Of a stretch of DNA of 64,000 bases, positions 45,565 through 56,864 are shown piece after piece. The stretch's first letter is position 1. The number at the start of each line of letters is the position of its first letter. Source of the DNA: Sciurus carolinensis (lineage: Eukaryota; Chordata; Mammalia; Rodentia; Sciuridae); NCBI RefSeq assembly GCF_902686445.1, contig NC_062219.1:144814057-144878056 (forward strand). The letters are read 5' to 3'. The notes beneath the pieces are model-generated. The model did not search any database, had not been told where the DNA came from, and worked only from the letters and a program-made list of their open reading frames with translations. A program made the translations under genes and the position numbers.

Positions 45565-46085
45565 AAAACTATTATGGATCAAGTTGGCTTTGCCCCAAAT
45601 TCATTTGTCGAAGCTTTGATTTACCTAATCTCAGAAGTGACCTTAGTTGGAAACAGGGTCTTTACAGAGGTATTCAAGTTAAAGCCAAGTCGTGCATCCA
45701 ACTTGACTGGTGTCCTCTAAGAAGGGGGACTTTGGAGCAGACACACAGAGAGGGTGCGGGGGAGGGGGAGGGGGAGTGGGAGGGGGAGACAAAGACAAAG
45801 GCAGGGCCATGTGTCCACCGGCCATGGAACACCAGAGACAGCCAGCAAACACCAGAACCCAGCACAGGTTGGCCCTCACAGCGCTCAGGAGGAAGCAGGC
45901 GCGCCCATGGTTCATCCTGGACTCCCAGCGTCCAGACAGCCGAGGGACACGCATTTCTGTTGTGTCATCCACCCGGGTTTGTTGTGCTTGGTTCCTGCAG
46001 CCCCGGCAAATTAAACTTGAAACCTGTTGGGCAAAAGGGATGTGGGGCTTTCTCACCAAGAGTACTGTGTGACCCTTATTTTGAT
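45565..46085 (+). mobile_element. MaLR-like LTR containing a G-rich tandem tract
   Basis: Order gctttgccccaaattcattt, gaccttagttggaaacaggg, ggtgtcctctaagaaggggg, acttggtt...ctgcagccc. An internal expansion of gggagg units (45756-45788) is not a standard part of the LTR and could form a G-quadruplex. Confidence 0.55.
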
Positions 46086-46281
46086 CCTGAGTCCAACTAA
46101 CTGTACAAATCTATTCTGTTGGGCATTTGATGATATTAAAAGATTCTAGGGGTTTTAGGTATAGAAATGGCATTTTGGGTGGCTAAATGGAGGGTCCTGG
46201 TGATCTAGAGATGCATTTGAAGTATGTACAGATAGAATGATAAGATGTCTGGGGTTTGCATCAAAGAGAGAAAGCAGTGGG

Positions 46282-46297
46282 TACGGGGGGGGGGGGC
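46282..46297. repeat. Uninterrupted G run
   Basis: About 14 consecutive G residues. Such runs are mutable and prone to sequencing or assembly error, so its exact length is doubtful. Confidence 0.85.
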
Positions 46298-46724
46298 AGA
46301 ACAAGCTTGGCCAGCTGACTGGCGACTCTGGGAAGTGTGGATAGGGACACATGTGGCCAGGAGGCTGGGACGTGGGAAGCGTCACATGTAGGCCATTTGC
46401 CAATGTTTTCAGGATTCCCACCATGGCCAATTTCAAGCTACCAATAGTTTGACAGGCATCTCAAAAACTTCCTGAATACTTAGCACTCTGGTTGTGGGAG
46501 CTGGTGGTAAAACCACTGGCTCCGTCCAGCACACCACTGTTCCATTCTCTGGACTTTGTGTGTTTGAGGTTGTCCATTACATACTGGGAAAAAACACAAC
46601 ACAATAATCAACCAATAGACAATCAATCAATGGACAAACAAAAACCAAAACCTGGCCACTCTGTTTTGGAGCTAGGGGTTGGAAAAGAAACACCTGATGT
46701 TGGAGGAAGCAGTACCAACTGAGT

Positions 46725-46850
46725 CCCAATCCCGCTGATGACTAGCTGTGTGTGACTTTAGGTAGATTACTTAACTTCTCTGGGCCTGGTTCTTCAGTGG
46801 AAAAATAAGAAAAATACTACCTTATAAAATGGTTGTGAGGATTACTTTGT
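46725..46850 (+). mobile_element. MIR SINE, cut at its 3' side
   Basis: Contains agctgtgtgtgactttaggt, agattacttaacttctctgg and aatggttgtgaggattact, the MIR core. It stops abruptly where the GC-rich block begins, suggesting an insertion there. Confidence 0.75.
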
Positions 46851-46851
46851 T

Positions 46852-48240
46852 GCCAGGCAGGGGTCCGAGGAGGTCCCTCTAAGGGACTTCAACTCAGCCC
46901 AGGTGGGTTCTGATGTCCAAAACAAGGCCCAAGTGAAGATTTATTAAAGGACAACAAACCAAAGGTGTACACACCCCAAAAGCAGCGAGGGACATACCCA
47001 GGGCTGAGCTCCTGATGATAGGCAGACTCTCCCTGGGAAGGACAGAGCCGGTTCCCAGGCGGGCTCTCGTCAGGTCAGATCGCATGTCGATCACCCGATT
47101 TTGGGGGTGCGGCGGGTTTCTTCCTGGCTGGGCAGTCCAGTCGCAGTCACCTGTGGGCTCCCTGGGCAGGTCTGTGAACGTGGTGACCTTCGAATCGGTC
47201 ACAGCGTTGCCCCGACGGAGCTGGCTCGAGCCTAGGCTGGAGCTGGTTGGTGTAACCACAGGGGCCAGCCTGGTGGCGGGGCGGAGACCCGTCCCCGTCT
47301 GGAAGGGCCCACTTGCCTCCACTCAGAGTAAGACAAAGGGCTTTGGGGGACGTTCAGTGTGGTCGTCATGGTAAACGCAGCTGCTGAGCATCAGACCAAA
47401 GGCGGAGAGCGGAGGCGACCCCACGGTGGGCCTGGCAGCCACAGAACGTTCCAGAACCCGCGAGGCCACGGCCCGCATTACCGAGTCACGGCAGGGACTT
47501 CCCAAGAACCCTTCCACCCCCTGGTGAGACCACCAGGAAGGGCCTGGCCGCCTGGACCGGCACCGCCCTGGACCGCAGAGTGGGTACCAGGTAAGGGGAC
47601 AGGCGCGGCAGTGCAGCGGGGCCGGGGGCCAGCTGCGGGGTGGAGGGGCCGCCCCTATCTGCTCCTGGGCGTGGGACTCCATCTCCCGAATCCCTGCTTT
47701 GGGATGAACACGCCCTTCCTTGGCCCTCAGGTGGCCCTGCCTAGCCTCGCCCTTCAGCAAGGGTCCGCCAAGGACAGCCTGAAGGTGAGGCCGGAAGACA
47801 CTGCCTGCCAGCTCGGGGGAGGGTTTGGAGCCACGCTGCTCTCGCGGGCCCCCCAGTCCTGAGAAACGGCAATTTCCTTCTGTAAGAAAAAGCAGCCTCC
47901 AGACTTCCACGGGGGCTGCCCGTGTGGGCCGGGGGAACAGGAGGCCAGCCTTGCCCTCTTCCCTGTCCCCTCCTGCAGAGCTGAGGGCCTCAGGGACTCT
48001 CGGCTGCCACCGCCAGGCCGGCCTCACGGGGGCGCTGTTGCGCGGTAACACCGTAGCCCGGGTGGGCGGGGCTCCATCTGTCCTGCCTCCGCCCCGTGTG
48101 AGGCCTCCCCTCCTTCAACAGGAGGCTCCCCAAAGCAAAAGCCTCCAGGACAAATAAAAGCAATGACGACGAGCCCCAGACATAATGACAGAGTGGTGGG
48201 AGACGGGCCAGGGTCTTTTGGGGCCAATACCTTGTTGCTG
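46852..48240 (-). other. GC/CpG-rich block, possible long LTR or CpG island
   Basis: The block starts tgttgccaggcaggggtccg inside a MIR and has an AATAAA on the minus strand (complement of gatttattaaagg, 46938-46950), which would fit the U5/R end of a minus-strand LTR. The next kilobase is unusually rich in CG and SmaI-like sites for this window, with a 242-codon minus frame (47323-48051) and a 167-codon plus frame (47359-47862) overlapping it. A plus-strand AATAAA in caggacaaataaaagcaatg lies at 48148-48167. Neither frame has a known domain. It may be an LTR of about 1.3 kb, a CpG island, or a non-coding promoter exon. Confidence 0.35.
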
Positions 48241-48423
48241 TTCTCTTAAATCTGCTTATGACTTTGTGTAAAACTGGCTAAAGGTCACCCAGATATTATG
48301 GATGTTTTAGTAAATAAGATTTCCTTCATTCATTCAGTAACATGATCTCCGTGTCCCCTACGCGGACATGGCAAAGCTGAGATAAACAGACCGTGGCTCC
48401 GAGCTCTGAAAGACGATTAGGGG

Positions 48424-48640
48424 TAGTGTTTAAGTGCACAGGCTTGGAGCCAGGGCACTGTGTGACCTTGGTTGTGTCACTTGATGTCTCTGTGCATCAG
48501 ATGTCTTATTGGATGAAATGAAGAACTGAATGGCATCTCTTTCCCAGGGATGTTGTGAGAAACGAATGAACGCCTACTTGGAAAACCCTCAGAATAGTAT
48601 CGGGAAGCTCACAGCCTCAGTAACGCTTATGCGATTATTA
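48424..48640 (+). mobile_element. MIR SINE
   Basis: Full MIR-like order: cacaggcttggagccagggc, actgtgtgaccttggttgtg, tcacttgatgtctctgtgca, atgttgtgagaaacgaatga and an aac...attattattt tail. Diverged, but nearly full length. Confidence 0.8.
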
Positions 48641-49475
48641 TTTATACTTAACGTTCCAGGAACAATTCTCCCAGATGTCTGGGTATCAGAGTAAGTAAAA
48701 AGAGAATAATAATAATAATACTCCATCTGTGCAACTCCTTTTTTTCAAAAATCCACGTGCTTCCCCATCACAGGGCCGGGCTGTGGGCTCTCAGGTAGTG
48801 TCAGAAGCTTCCTCCTCCATAGCTGGAAGGTGACCTGGTTCTAGCCTGGACATTTCCCATTCAAACAGCTTTTCCTGCCGCCGTCCCCTGCCCCACCACA
48901 CTTCCCCCCAGCACGCAGAAGGGGCCACCCGCCGGGAGATGCTGCTAGCCACCATGCACCATCCTGGGCTCAGCCATCCGGGCACCACCCAGCTCATCTC
49001 CCAGCCTGGCAGGGAACACGTGTGGGCGCCGCTCACCGGCCCAAGCCCTTGTCCTGGTTGCTGACCGTGGAGCTGGGCAACTCAGCCTGCCTCATCTTCA
49101 ACACACGATGCCCACGATTCAAGACGCAGACCTGAACCTAGTGTCCTAACACTCAGCCCCCGAAGGTCTCAGTGGCCAGGGAGCAATCCCATTGTACCAT
49201 CGTGAGGCGCCCGGCTCTCAGAGTGGCCGTGGGGTTTGAGCAGAGAGAAGCCTGCTGGCTGGGTTTACTAAGGCAGCGACTTTCAGTTGGGAGCCTTTGG
49301 ACTTTGCTGGAAGGAGGGGACAAAAGAAGTAGAAAGGGTGGACCTCGCAAAATGGAAACCCATTCACCACCTGCTCCTCACTCTAGGCTCCTTAATAGAC
49401 TTAATAAGAGAATTTTCTTTGTGTTAATCTCCTCTTCCTTACCCGTTCAGTGATGGGGAGATTCCCTCCTGGGTT
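48641..49475. other. Unassigned sequence
   Basis: Has an aat trinucleotide tract (48703-48721) and a GC-richer part near 48880-49050. No gene or repeat family is recognised. Confidence 0.4.
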
Positions 49476-49678
49476 AGTCAGCTGTCAGTCACTGTAACAA
49501 ATTCCTGACATAATCAACTTATAAAGAGAAAAGGTTGATTTTGGCTCAGATGTTGGTTTCAGTCCATGATTGATTAGTCTTGGTGCTTTTAGGTTGTGGC
49601 AGCACATCATGGCCAGGATCACAGGGCAGAGCAGTCAGTCACCTCTCAGTCAAGGAGGGAGGGAGGGGGGGGGAGAGA

Positions 49679-49742
<64 letters not shown>

Positions 49743-49905
49743 ATACAGAGAGAAAGAGGGAGGCAGGGCGGGATGGAGTCTGATTCCCACAAACCACTAG
49801 GCCACACCTCCAGTTCCACCATCTCCCCAAAGCACCTGGCCTGGGACCGAGCCTTTAACACATGGGCCTTGGGGGACATTCCAGATTCAAACTATAGCAC
49901 TGTCC
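49476..49905 (-). mobile_element. MaLR-like LTR with internal GA microsatellite
   Basis: Order gtcagctgtcagtcactgta, aacttataaagagaaaaggt, catcatggccaggatcacag, gccttgggggacattccaga and ttcaaactatagc, complement of the 9203/27836 family. The ga array at 49676-49739 sits where the LTR consensus has a purine-rich segment, so it probably grew from it. Confidence 0.65.
49659..49740. repeat. GA microsatellite
   Basis: A gggagggggggggagag lead-in followed by about 30 ga units. Open frames through it (Arg-Glu repeats) are artefacts. Confidence 0.95.
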
Positions 49906-49984
49906 CAAGGCGACAGGGACAGGTGAACAAAGAGTTGGGCAGATGAAGCTGGCGGCAGTTCAGGTGTCACAAAGCCACCACCTG

Positions 49985-50330
49985 TGGCGAGGAGGCCCCG
50001 CAGGGCCTCCGGGAGGCTGCGTCCGGAGCACAGCGAAGCGGTGGGGCTTGTGGCCGCGAGAGGGCGCTGTGCCCGCTGGTTCCCGCAGCGGGGCGAGCTT
50101 GGCTTGTGGGAGTGACTTCACGGGCGGCGGGGAAGTGAAAGCCACCCTCGCAGCTCAGAAGACTCGCGTTTGCTCCTCTTGACCTGAAGGGCCGTGCGGA
50201 GGGAAGCTGGTCCTCGGGGCGCAGGGGGCGGAAGTCCCGGCAGGCCCGCCAGGCGGTCCCGACTGTCAGGGGCTCGCAGTTTGCATCTTACTCCGTGGAC
50301 CTCATGGGCGGGCCTCCGCTCGGCCGCACA
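49985..50330. promoter_or_regulatory. CpG-island-like segment
   Basis: By eye this 345-bp segment holds roughly 35 to 40 CpG pairs at high GC content, far above its surroundings. It includes several GC-box-like words (gggcggaag, gggcggggaag-like, gggcgggcc). No TATA box or recognised repeat is present. It is the best candidate in the window for a promoter or enhancer with open chromatin. No coding exon was identified beside it. Confidence 0.5.
50051..50069 (+). promoter_or_regulatory. Strong CTCF-type binding motif
   Basis: Reads TGGCCGCGAGAGGGCGCTG, matching the CTCF core in the GAGGGCGC half and the TGGCC flank, with the central CA replaced by GCG. It lies in the CpG-rich segment, so methylation could control it. 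Its orientation is plus, opposite to the site at 10359-10375. Confidence 0.55.
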
Positions 50331-50719
50331 AACCAGAGAGTGGGGCTCAGGCTTGTCCCCTTCCTCTTTCTTGCCACCAGCATCCCATCAGCCACCCAAT
50401 TCTGTCGTTTCCGTGTCTTTACTACGTGGAGTCCACCCTTCCTCACTGTGAAACAGCCTCCTGCGCCCCCTCTGTGGAGGCTGCCCCCAGGCTTCCTCCT
50501 CCCCAGGGCGCCCTTGGGCCAGCGTGGCCTCTGCGGTGTCTGCCTGGCTGGCCACCTTGGTCAGGCACGGTCGTGCTGTATAGAGCTTGCCCAACAGTGT
50601 GACAGCCTTTGGTTTAACCTCTGGTCCTGTCTCCCCTCGGGAACTTTGGAAGAAGAAAATATGCCTCTGCCATTGTCTATTTGCTTCAGAATAATCTAGA
50701 CCCATTGCCTTCGGTTTTC

Positions 50720-50995
50720 AGCTCTTCCTGGACCGAGCTCTTCCTTCCTGCGTGGCCTCTGCTCTCTCTCCCGGGGCACATTTTACCTGCACTGGCCACC
50801 ATAAGCTAGTTCCAGTTCCTGGATATGCATCTTCTACCTCTGGGCCTTTGCACATGCTGGCCCTTCACTGGGCTCTTCTTTTCCCAACACAAATGCACCC
50901 TCCAAATCTCAGGGGGCTCTCACTTCCCCCACAAATTTCCCTTGCCCTGGTTAAGCCTGGTCTGGGCACCTGCAATGAGCCTTAAATTTAATCTC
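50720..50995 (+). mobile_element. L2-like fragment
   Basis: Shows the well-known phrase of an old mammalian LINE: cctctgggcctttgcacatg, ctggcccttcactgggctct and ccccacaaatttcccttgcc. The class (L2 against other old LINE) is inferred from this phrase only. Confidence 0.5.
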
Positions 50996-51099
50996 GTGAT
51001 AGTCCTTCCCACGCTTCAGTGTCCAGGGATCCAGTCCCCTGTTTTATGAGAGGGCAGAGGCCCAAAGAAATGTACAAACTTGTTTAAAAAAAATCACAG

Positions 51100-52264
51100 G
51101 ACTATTTTTTTTTTAAAGGTAGTTCTGTTTATCTATTCAATGATCTTTGAAAAGAATTTCCGATCAGGAAAAGCCCAGTGGGTGCCTGCACATCTGGGTT
51201 TGCCCTTTGGTCATGAATAATGCTGACCATTTATTTCCTCTATCAAATACCAGTCTTGGAATTATGGCTTGATTGAATGCTTAAACTTGCGCCTGAATAT
51301 ATTTTGAATTTCAGTTTGTGAATAAGGGAACAATCTGCTACTGGAGGAAAGGTGAGCTAAAGGCTCTGGTGTCTTGAAGCACAACCCCTAGAAAGAAACT
51401 GGCACTCGAAGCCCTTGTTTTGTGAAACAGAGATGTCCTATCGATGCTCTAATCCACTCAAGGGGTAATTCTGTGCAGGTTTCCCAAGCAATTTATTGGA
51501 CAGGCCCGGAGATTTGCAAAATGGATTTTATTCAATTCATATTTTGGTTCCTAATCCTCCTTCATGCCAAACACGTCACATTTCAATTTGGTATTTCAGA
51601 ACCTATTTAAATAAATCACGAGAGCTTAATGGAAAATCAAAATCAAATTAAATAAATGGGCTAACTGCTCAGCTGCTAAGTTTTACTTCAGCCATTACAG
51701 GGTTAGGAAAAAAACCACAGAGCGATTTACAGCAAACCCGCCTGCTCAGGGGGGAGACCCCTACCTCCGCCAGCCCCTCCTGGGCGTGCTTAACCCATCT
51801 CACACGACACATGGAGAAAACATCTGTTCTTTGGAAAATACCTTCCCAAGAACAATTCCAATTGCAAACCCACATCAATATCCAACACATATCCTGGTGT
51901 ATTTTAAATAGAAAGGGGGGAGAGAGCAAATCATAAAAGTTTATTTACCAAGCGTAATGCTCAGAAGGGGAGTTCAGCTCCTTAGCATGGAGACAGAAAG
52001 CGGAGGAATGAAGGAGCAGAGAAGCTGAGGGTGGAGAATCCACGTTTTCCCAAACCCGACTCGGACCTCTCAGGCTCCCGGAATTCTAGAACTCTCTGTT
52101 TCCTCTCCTGTCCTCGAGTTACGAGCTGTGCTGCGTGATACTAGCTTGTTGTACCATGGCCAGACCAAAGTTCCTGCAGGGCCCTTTCCCCTCTTTCCTG
52201 AAGGTGGTTTCTTGTCCTTGTCCCCATCTTCCCTTTCCTTGACACCAAGGGCAGTCTACACTGG
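51100..52264. other. Unassigned, includes a homeobox-site-like AT-rich block
   Basis: No repeat is recognised. Around 51480-51665 the sequence is unique, AT-rich and dense in TTTATT/AAATTA words, which resembles conserved non-coding enhancers in general style. Conservation cannot be tested here. Confidence 0.3.
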
Positions 52265-52620
52265 TGGCATATTAAGTGGGTTTTATTGCAGTAACAGACA
52301 ACTCCAGATTTTGTCAGCTTATGAAAGCAGACGTTGATTTCTCACTCCCCGGACGAAGGCCAGCTGAACCTCAGCTGGGGTTCACCTGAACTTCTTGCTC
52401 CACTGGACTCCATCAGGCTTTGGATCCACGGGTCTTTCACCCCGAGACCCAGGGTGGAGGGGCAATGGCTACCAGGGGCATCCTTTTCTCACGGACCAGG
52501 AAGTGGGAGACACGGGCCTGAGATTCTCTTTCTGGCCTAGCGTGCTGCATCCACAGGCCACAGCACATCATATGGCCGGCCGAGTCCAAAGTCGAGAAGG
52601 TAGGAAAGATTCCTCCCAGG
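52265..52620 (-). mobile_element. Old interspersed repeat of uncertain class
   Basis: The phrase tattgcagtaacagacaact and the following layout (cagctgaacctcagctgggg) resemble a common mammalian LTR-like repeat in complement. Assignment is weak. Confidence 0.3.
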
Positions 52621-52844
52621 GGTGTGGACCCAGAGCGTGGGCCTTGAGAAGATTGCCTCTACCACAGAGGGGAGGGAGCAGACAGCAGGGATCTCTCGGA
52701 TGTTCTTACAAGGAAAAGACCAAGTATTTCTCCAGCTTCTTTTAGGCTGGGGTGCTCTGACCTTATTTTCAGTGCTCAAGATGAGTGCCTCCACTTCTCT
52801 GGAGAAGAAGGAGCTGGACCTTGTCAATAGTCATCTTGGTAAGA

Positions 52845-52900
52845 GCTGAAATTTATTGTGCAACTACTAGGTGCACAGGCACTTCATCAGTTCGTCCAGT
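52845..52900 (+). mobile_element. L2 3'-end scrap
   Basis: tttattgtgcaactactagg then tgcacaggcacttcatcag is the decayed L2 phrase tttattgagcacctactatg...ccaggcactg. Confidence 0.5.
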
Positions 52901-53159
52901 GAGTGCTCACGGCGGACTTTGCAAAAATATGTTACTTTTTACGACTGTAATTAATTTCAGTGTCAGTTTCTGTTGAGTGCTCCCCTTGTGAAGAACTGCC
53001 CACGTCTAATCTGCATCCCTGCAGTGCCTGGGCAGTGGATCTGGTGGCAGGGTCATCGCCTGTGTGAGCAGCTTGCTCCTGTCTGATTCTGGCCCCTGGT
53101 GGACAGTATGGCCCCTGCCCTCACCTCATCTTGCCGAGGCCCTGTGGGTCTGGCTGCCC

Positions 53160-53377
53160 TAGGCAGCTCCTGTGACTTTCTTGGAGCCTGGAGCCTTCTC
53201 CAGTTCAGCCCTCTCTGCTTCGAGATGCCTCCTCGCCTGGTCTGCTTTGTTGCTTGCCACCCTGTCTCTCTTGGATTCTGTCTTGCTTGTCGAGGGACAA
53301 TTAGAGCGTCTGGTGGACTTCCAGGGGCTCACACATGCTCTTGAGTTCTTCAAGCTATTGGAGTTTCTGCCAGTCAC
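53160..53377 (-). other. Possible pseudogene or repeat fragment
   Basis: The minus strand has an open 72-codon frame with Lys/Arg/Glu-rich text. Its centre (53262-53291) is 29/30 identical to 55070-55099, and both copies read TESKRDR in their open frames. The source is unknown. It could be a processed-gene fragment or an unnamed repeat. Confidence 0.25.
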
Positions 53378-53799
53378 TTTCCCTCACTGTCTTGGGCCAA
53401 TGGGGGGTAGGGAGGGTCAGAGGGCAGGGCTCTCTCTGAAACCAGGCCGCACTGACCGGCCCTCTTGATTCTCATTGGCCTCCCTCCTCTCACCTCATGG
53501 GGTTTTATCTGGGTATGACTTGGGATGACTTGGCTTTCTAGAATCTTCCCCAATGTCCTGTCTCTGGTGTAATTTTGTGCCTGGATTCCTTCACCTTGAT
53601 TACAGGTGGGGAAGTTCGTTTGGAGGCAGACAAGTCACTTTATGAAGTAGACTCAGGAAATGGGGGAGGGAGACCTTGTCAAATCCTCTTGACAAGCAGA
53701 GCCTCCCTACACGCAGCTAAACCAGCTCTTCAGAAATATAATTTTTTTAAGCAAAAAAAGGGCAAAATGGGGACCACAGTAGACCTTTGACCTCCTATA

Positions 53800-54115
53800 A
53801 CAAAAATACCGTAGATGAGACAGCCCCTAACATTAATTTCTTCTGGTTTCAGAGTCTGCAAAGGCTACTATTAAGGGACCAGAAGGTTCAGCAGATGGTG
53901 AAGATCCACTTCCTGGTTCATTGATTGCCATCTTCTTGCTGTGTCCTCACATGGAGTAAGTGGCAAGAGCTCTCTGGGGCCTCTTTTATAAAAGGGCACT
54001 GATCCCATTCCTGAGCTCCACCCTCAGGACCTGATCACCTTCCGAAGTTCCCATCTGTAATGCACATCAACATCTGAATTTGGGGAGGGGGAAACACAGA
54101 CTTTCAGTTTGTAAT
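53800..54115 (-). mobile_element. Old MaLR-like LTR (MLT1/MST type)
   Basis: Recognised by acttcctggttcattgattg, ccatcttcttgctgtgtcct, gctctctggggcctctttta and gggcactgatcccattcctg, the complement of MLT1. Confidence 0.65.
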
Positions 54116-54355
54116 AGAGAGCATCTGGCATCTTAACACTGGTGTGAAGACTGAAATAACTGTGAGAGACCAAATCAAGCAGAATTTTTAATTCAGTATT
54201 TTCTGGTAGGTCATAGGGAGGTGGCCTTAGTTGTTGAGACTAATCATTTTCATATCTTGTTTCTATGTCTCCAGAACACAATCCAGATGGGAAAGTATGA
54301 GGAAAATATCCTTTCCTCTTGGATCTGGATCTCCAAAGATCCATATGTTATTTAG

Positions 54356-54732
54356 CTTTCCATGACTATGACAAAATACCTGAAGTGGTAAACTTATAGG
54401 GAGAAAAGGTTATTTTGAGTCATCATTTTAGAGGTTTCAGTTCATGGTTCCTTGGCCCTGTTGCTTTGGACCTGGGGTGGTGCAGTGTTTCATGGCAGGA
54501 ATACAGGGCTGTTGAGGCCTGCTTACCTCATGGTGGCTGGGAAGTAAAGAGAGAGACAGGAAGGGGCTAGGGGTCCAAAATCCCCTTCAAGGGTGCGCTC
54601 CCAAAGTCCTAATTTCCTTCCACTAAAACCCACCTCCTAAAGGTTCTACCACCTCCCAATTGAGCCCCAGACTGGGGACTAAGCCTTTAGCATATTGGCC
54701 CCTTGGGGGACACTCCAGATTCAAACTATAGA
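54356..54732 (-). mobile_element. MaLR-like LTR
   Basis: Order gctttccatgactatgacaa, gtggtaaacttatagggaga, gaggtttcagttcatggttc, ccttgggggacactccagat and tcaaactatagaa. Same family as 49476-49905. Confidence 0.65.
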
Positions 54733-54929
54733 ACTCCAAGATGGCGGTAGGGCTGTTCTGACCTCATAGGTGGCTCAGGTTGGCATTCGGTAAGCAGTCT
54801 GCGCTTGCCAAGAAAGCGTGCTTCGACATGGTGCCATCCCTCTCGCTTTCTGAAAAGACCTGGTAGACGTCAACAGTCTGCGTCTTGTCCGAACCGGCCT
54901 TAGCTGGTGCTTCCTCCATCTGAAGAGCT

Positions 54930-55225
54930 CTCACTCCATTGCTGGGGGATACACTTCATGACGTGTACTGAGAACCGTATCCACACATCGTCCACATCAA
55001 TGAATGACTTGGCGAGATTGACATATGCCATTCTCTTCATTCTCTGTTGGAACCACATTATTTTCCTCTCTGTCTCTCTTGGATTCTGTCTCGCTTGTCA
55101 TGCATTGTGGGGACATGACCAGATTGTATTCTTGCAAGATATCGTCGCCAAGGGCAGGGTTAGGAAACAAGACAGGAGCTCTTTTGGTATAGCTGTTCAC
55201 CTTTTCTACGCCTCTAAACATTTTG
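54930..55225 (-). other. Possible decayed pseudogene fragment
   Basis: Minus-strand frames at 54997-55221 and, in another phase, upstream of it have ordinary amino-acid composition, unlike the low-complexity frames elsewhere. I do not recognise a family. The segment starts right after an LTR end and shares a 30-bp word with 53262-53291. A retrocopy or an unnamed repeat are equally possible. Confidence 0.25.
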
Positions 55226-56365
55226 AAATAGATTACAAGTTAGGACACTTCTAATCCCGATGTCTGACTTTTTGCCGGTTCTGTAGCTTCTCTGAACCAC
55301 ATCAAACGGGAATACGTGGAATATGGACTGGGGCTAACGAAAAGAGAGATCCAAACCTGCATATATGGCATTTTCCCATTTGTGTTAAAAGATATGCATG
55401 GAAGAAAATACACCTGGGTGCTGATGGCAGTTATCTCTGGGTTGTGAAATTACATGAAAATTTAAATTTCTTCTTTATATCACCCTGCTGGATCTTTCCT
55501 CTTTTTTCACTGAATTTGCTTCCAAATAAACTTTCTGTTTCCAAAAATCACATCCGTTTCTCAGAGGACAAAGATTTGCTGCCTATAATAATATTTTTAA
55601 AGTGTATACCCGGCTTGAAAGATGTCTAAGGATTTCCAGCATGGCTTTGAACTTCAGCAATTCCCTGGAATAAATGGGTGATGTGACTGATCTGATGGAT
55701 CCACTTTGGTGGATAATTTCTGGCTTCTCTGAGAATCAGGCAGGTGCTTTGTAATTATGCCCTTAAATGGGAACAAGGACTGACGTAGGCCATTGTTCTT
55801 TATTTTATTTTTAACTGCAGATCATTGTACCATGTGAATGTAGCGATCTGACCAGTCGTCTGTAAAGTTCCTGTATAAGAAAAGTAAATATATGTCTTAC
55901 GAGAAACGCCAGTTCATTGAATGCTCTAACATAAAACAAATCTCTCTGCTTACATAAATAAAAAGAGGAACTAGATTGCATTTGAAACTGAACTGTGGAG
56001 AAAAAAATGTGATTCTGAAGAATTTCTCTGATCTTAAATATAGAATATGAAAATCAAAGATAATGTGTTTTATGAATAAAAACATATAAAATTATCAAGT
56101 TGGGAGCCAGCATTTGCTTTATGCAATGTTTTACTTCACAGGTCTTTTAAATACTGGATTCTCTATCTCCCACCTATTCTATGAACATATTTTAGAAGGG
56201 AAAGGGAAGTTTTTATGTTTAATATCTCATGGAATTGACAATTGAATATTATCTTTGTCAAATAGTGATAAAGCATTTGAAATTGATTATTAAGAGAGCA
56301 AAAATATTTATCTGATGAAAACTAAATTACATTTGCTTTTTTAGTGGGTAGTCATGGAAAGTTTT
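55226..56365. other. Unassigned AT-rich sequence
   Basis: Over 1 kb of AT-rich unique DNA without recognised transposons, genes or RNA signals. Confidence 0.4.
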
Positions 56366-56460
56366 TTTTATTTAAATTTTTTTTTTATTTTTACAGATTG
56401 CACTTTGATTCATTGTACACAAATGGGGTACAACTTTTCATTTCTATGTCTCTTGGGTCT
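56366..56460 (-). mobile_element. L1 3' end scrap
   Basis: T-rich start, then gattgcactttgattcattg and tacacaaatggggtacaact, the complement of an L1 3' terminus of a lineage different from the 12.1-kb copy. Confidence 0.6.
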
Positions 56461-56864
56461 GCTGTTCACAGTCTTAGGCTAGCCCTGGGAATACAAGGAC
56501 AATGTATTTCCATTTAAACAAAGGGAGTCTCATTCTGATAAAGAAGGGAGATGTTGGTACAGAATATTTGTAATTGTGTGTCTTATTGCTCATACGGTCC
56601 TCACAGGGTCCCTGTTCTCAATGACTTTAGAGTCTTACTGATAAGATTTCACATGTACGAGTATTAAATAATATATCAGGTTGAGTTCTAGAAAGCATGA
56701 TATTGGATACGAACAGGTGCAAAAATACCAGACACACAAAAAGAAGGATTTGAAGTGGCCAGGTCATAAAGGGTCTGAAATCACCAGGGAAGTTTTCATG
56801 AACAAAGGGATCTGAGGGAGTAGGACCAGGCAGTAATCCCACTTAGACCTTATTTTGACACTTT

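Noticed and set aside
47323..48051. 242-codon minus-strand open frame
   Set aside because: GC-rich DNA is open in several phases here. The translation is Pro/Arg/Gly-rich and matches no family I know. Kept only as part of the block-level finding.
49659..49740. Arg/Glu-repeat protein frames
   Set aside because: They are translations of a GA microsatellite.
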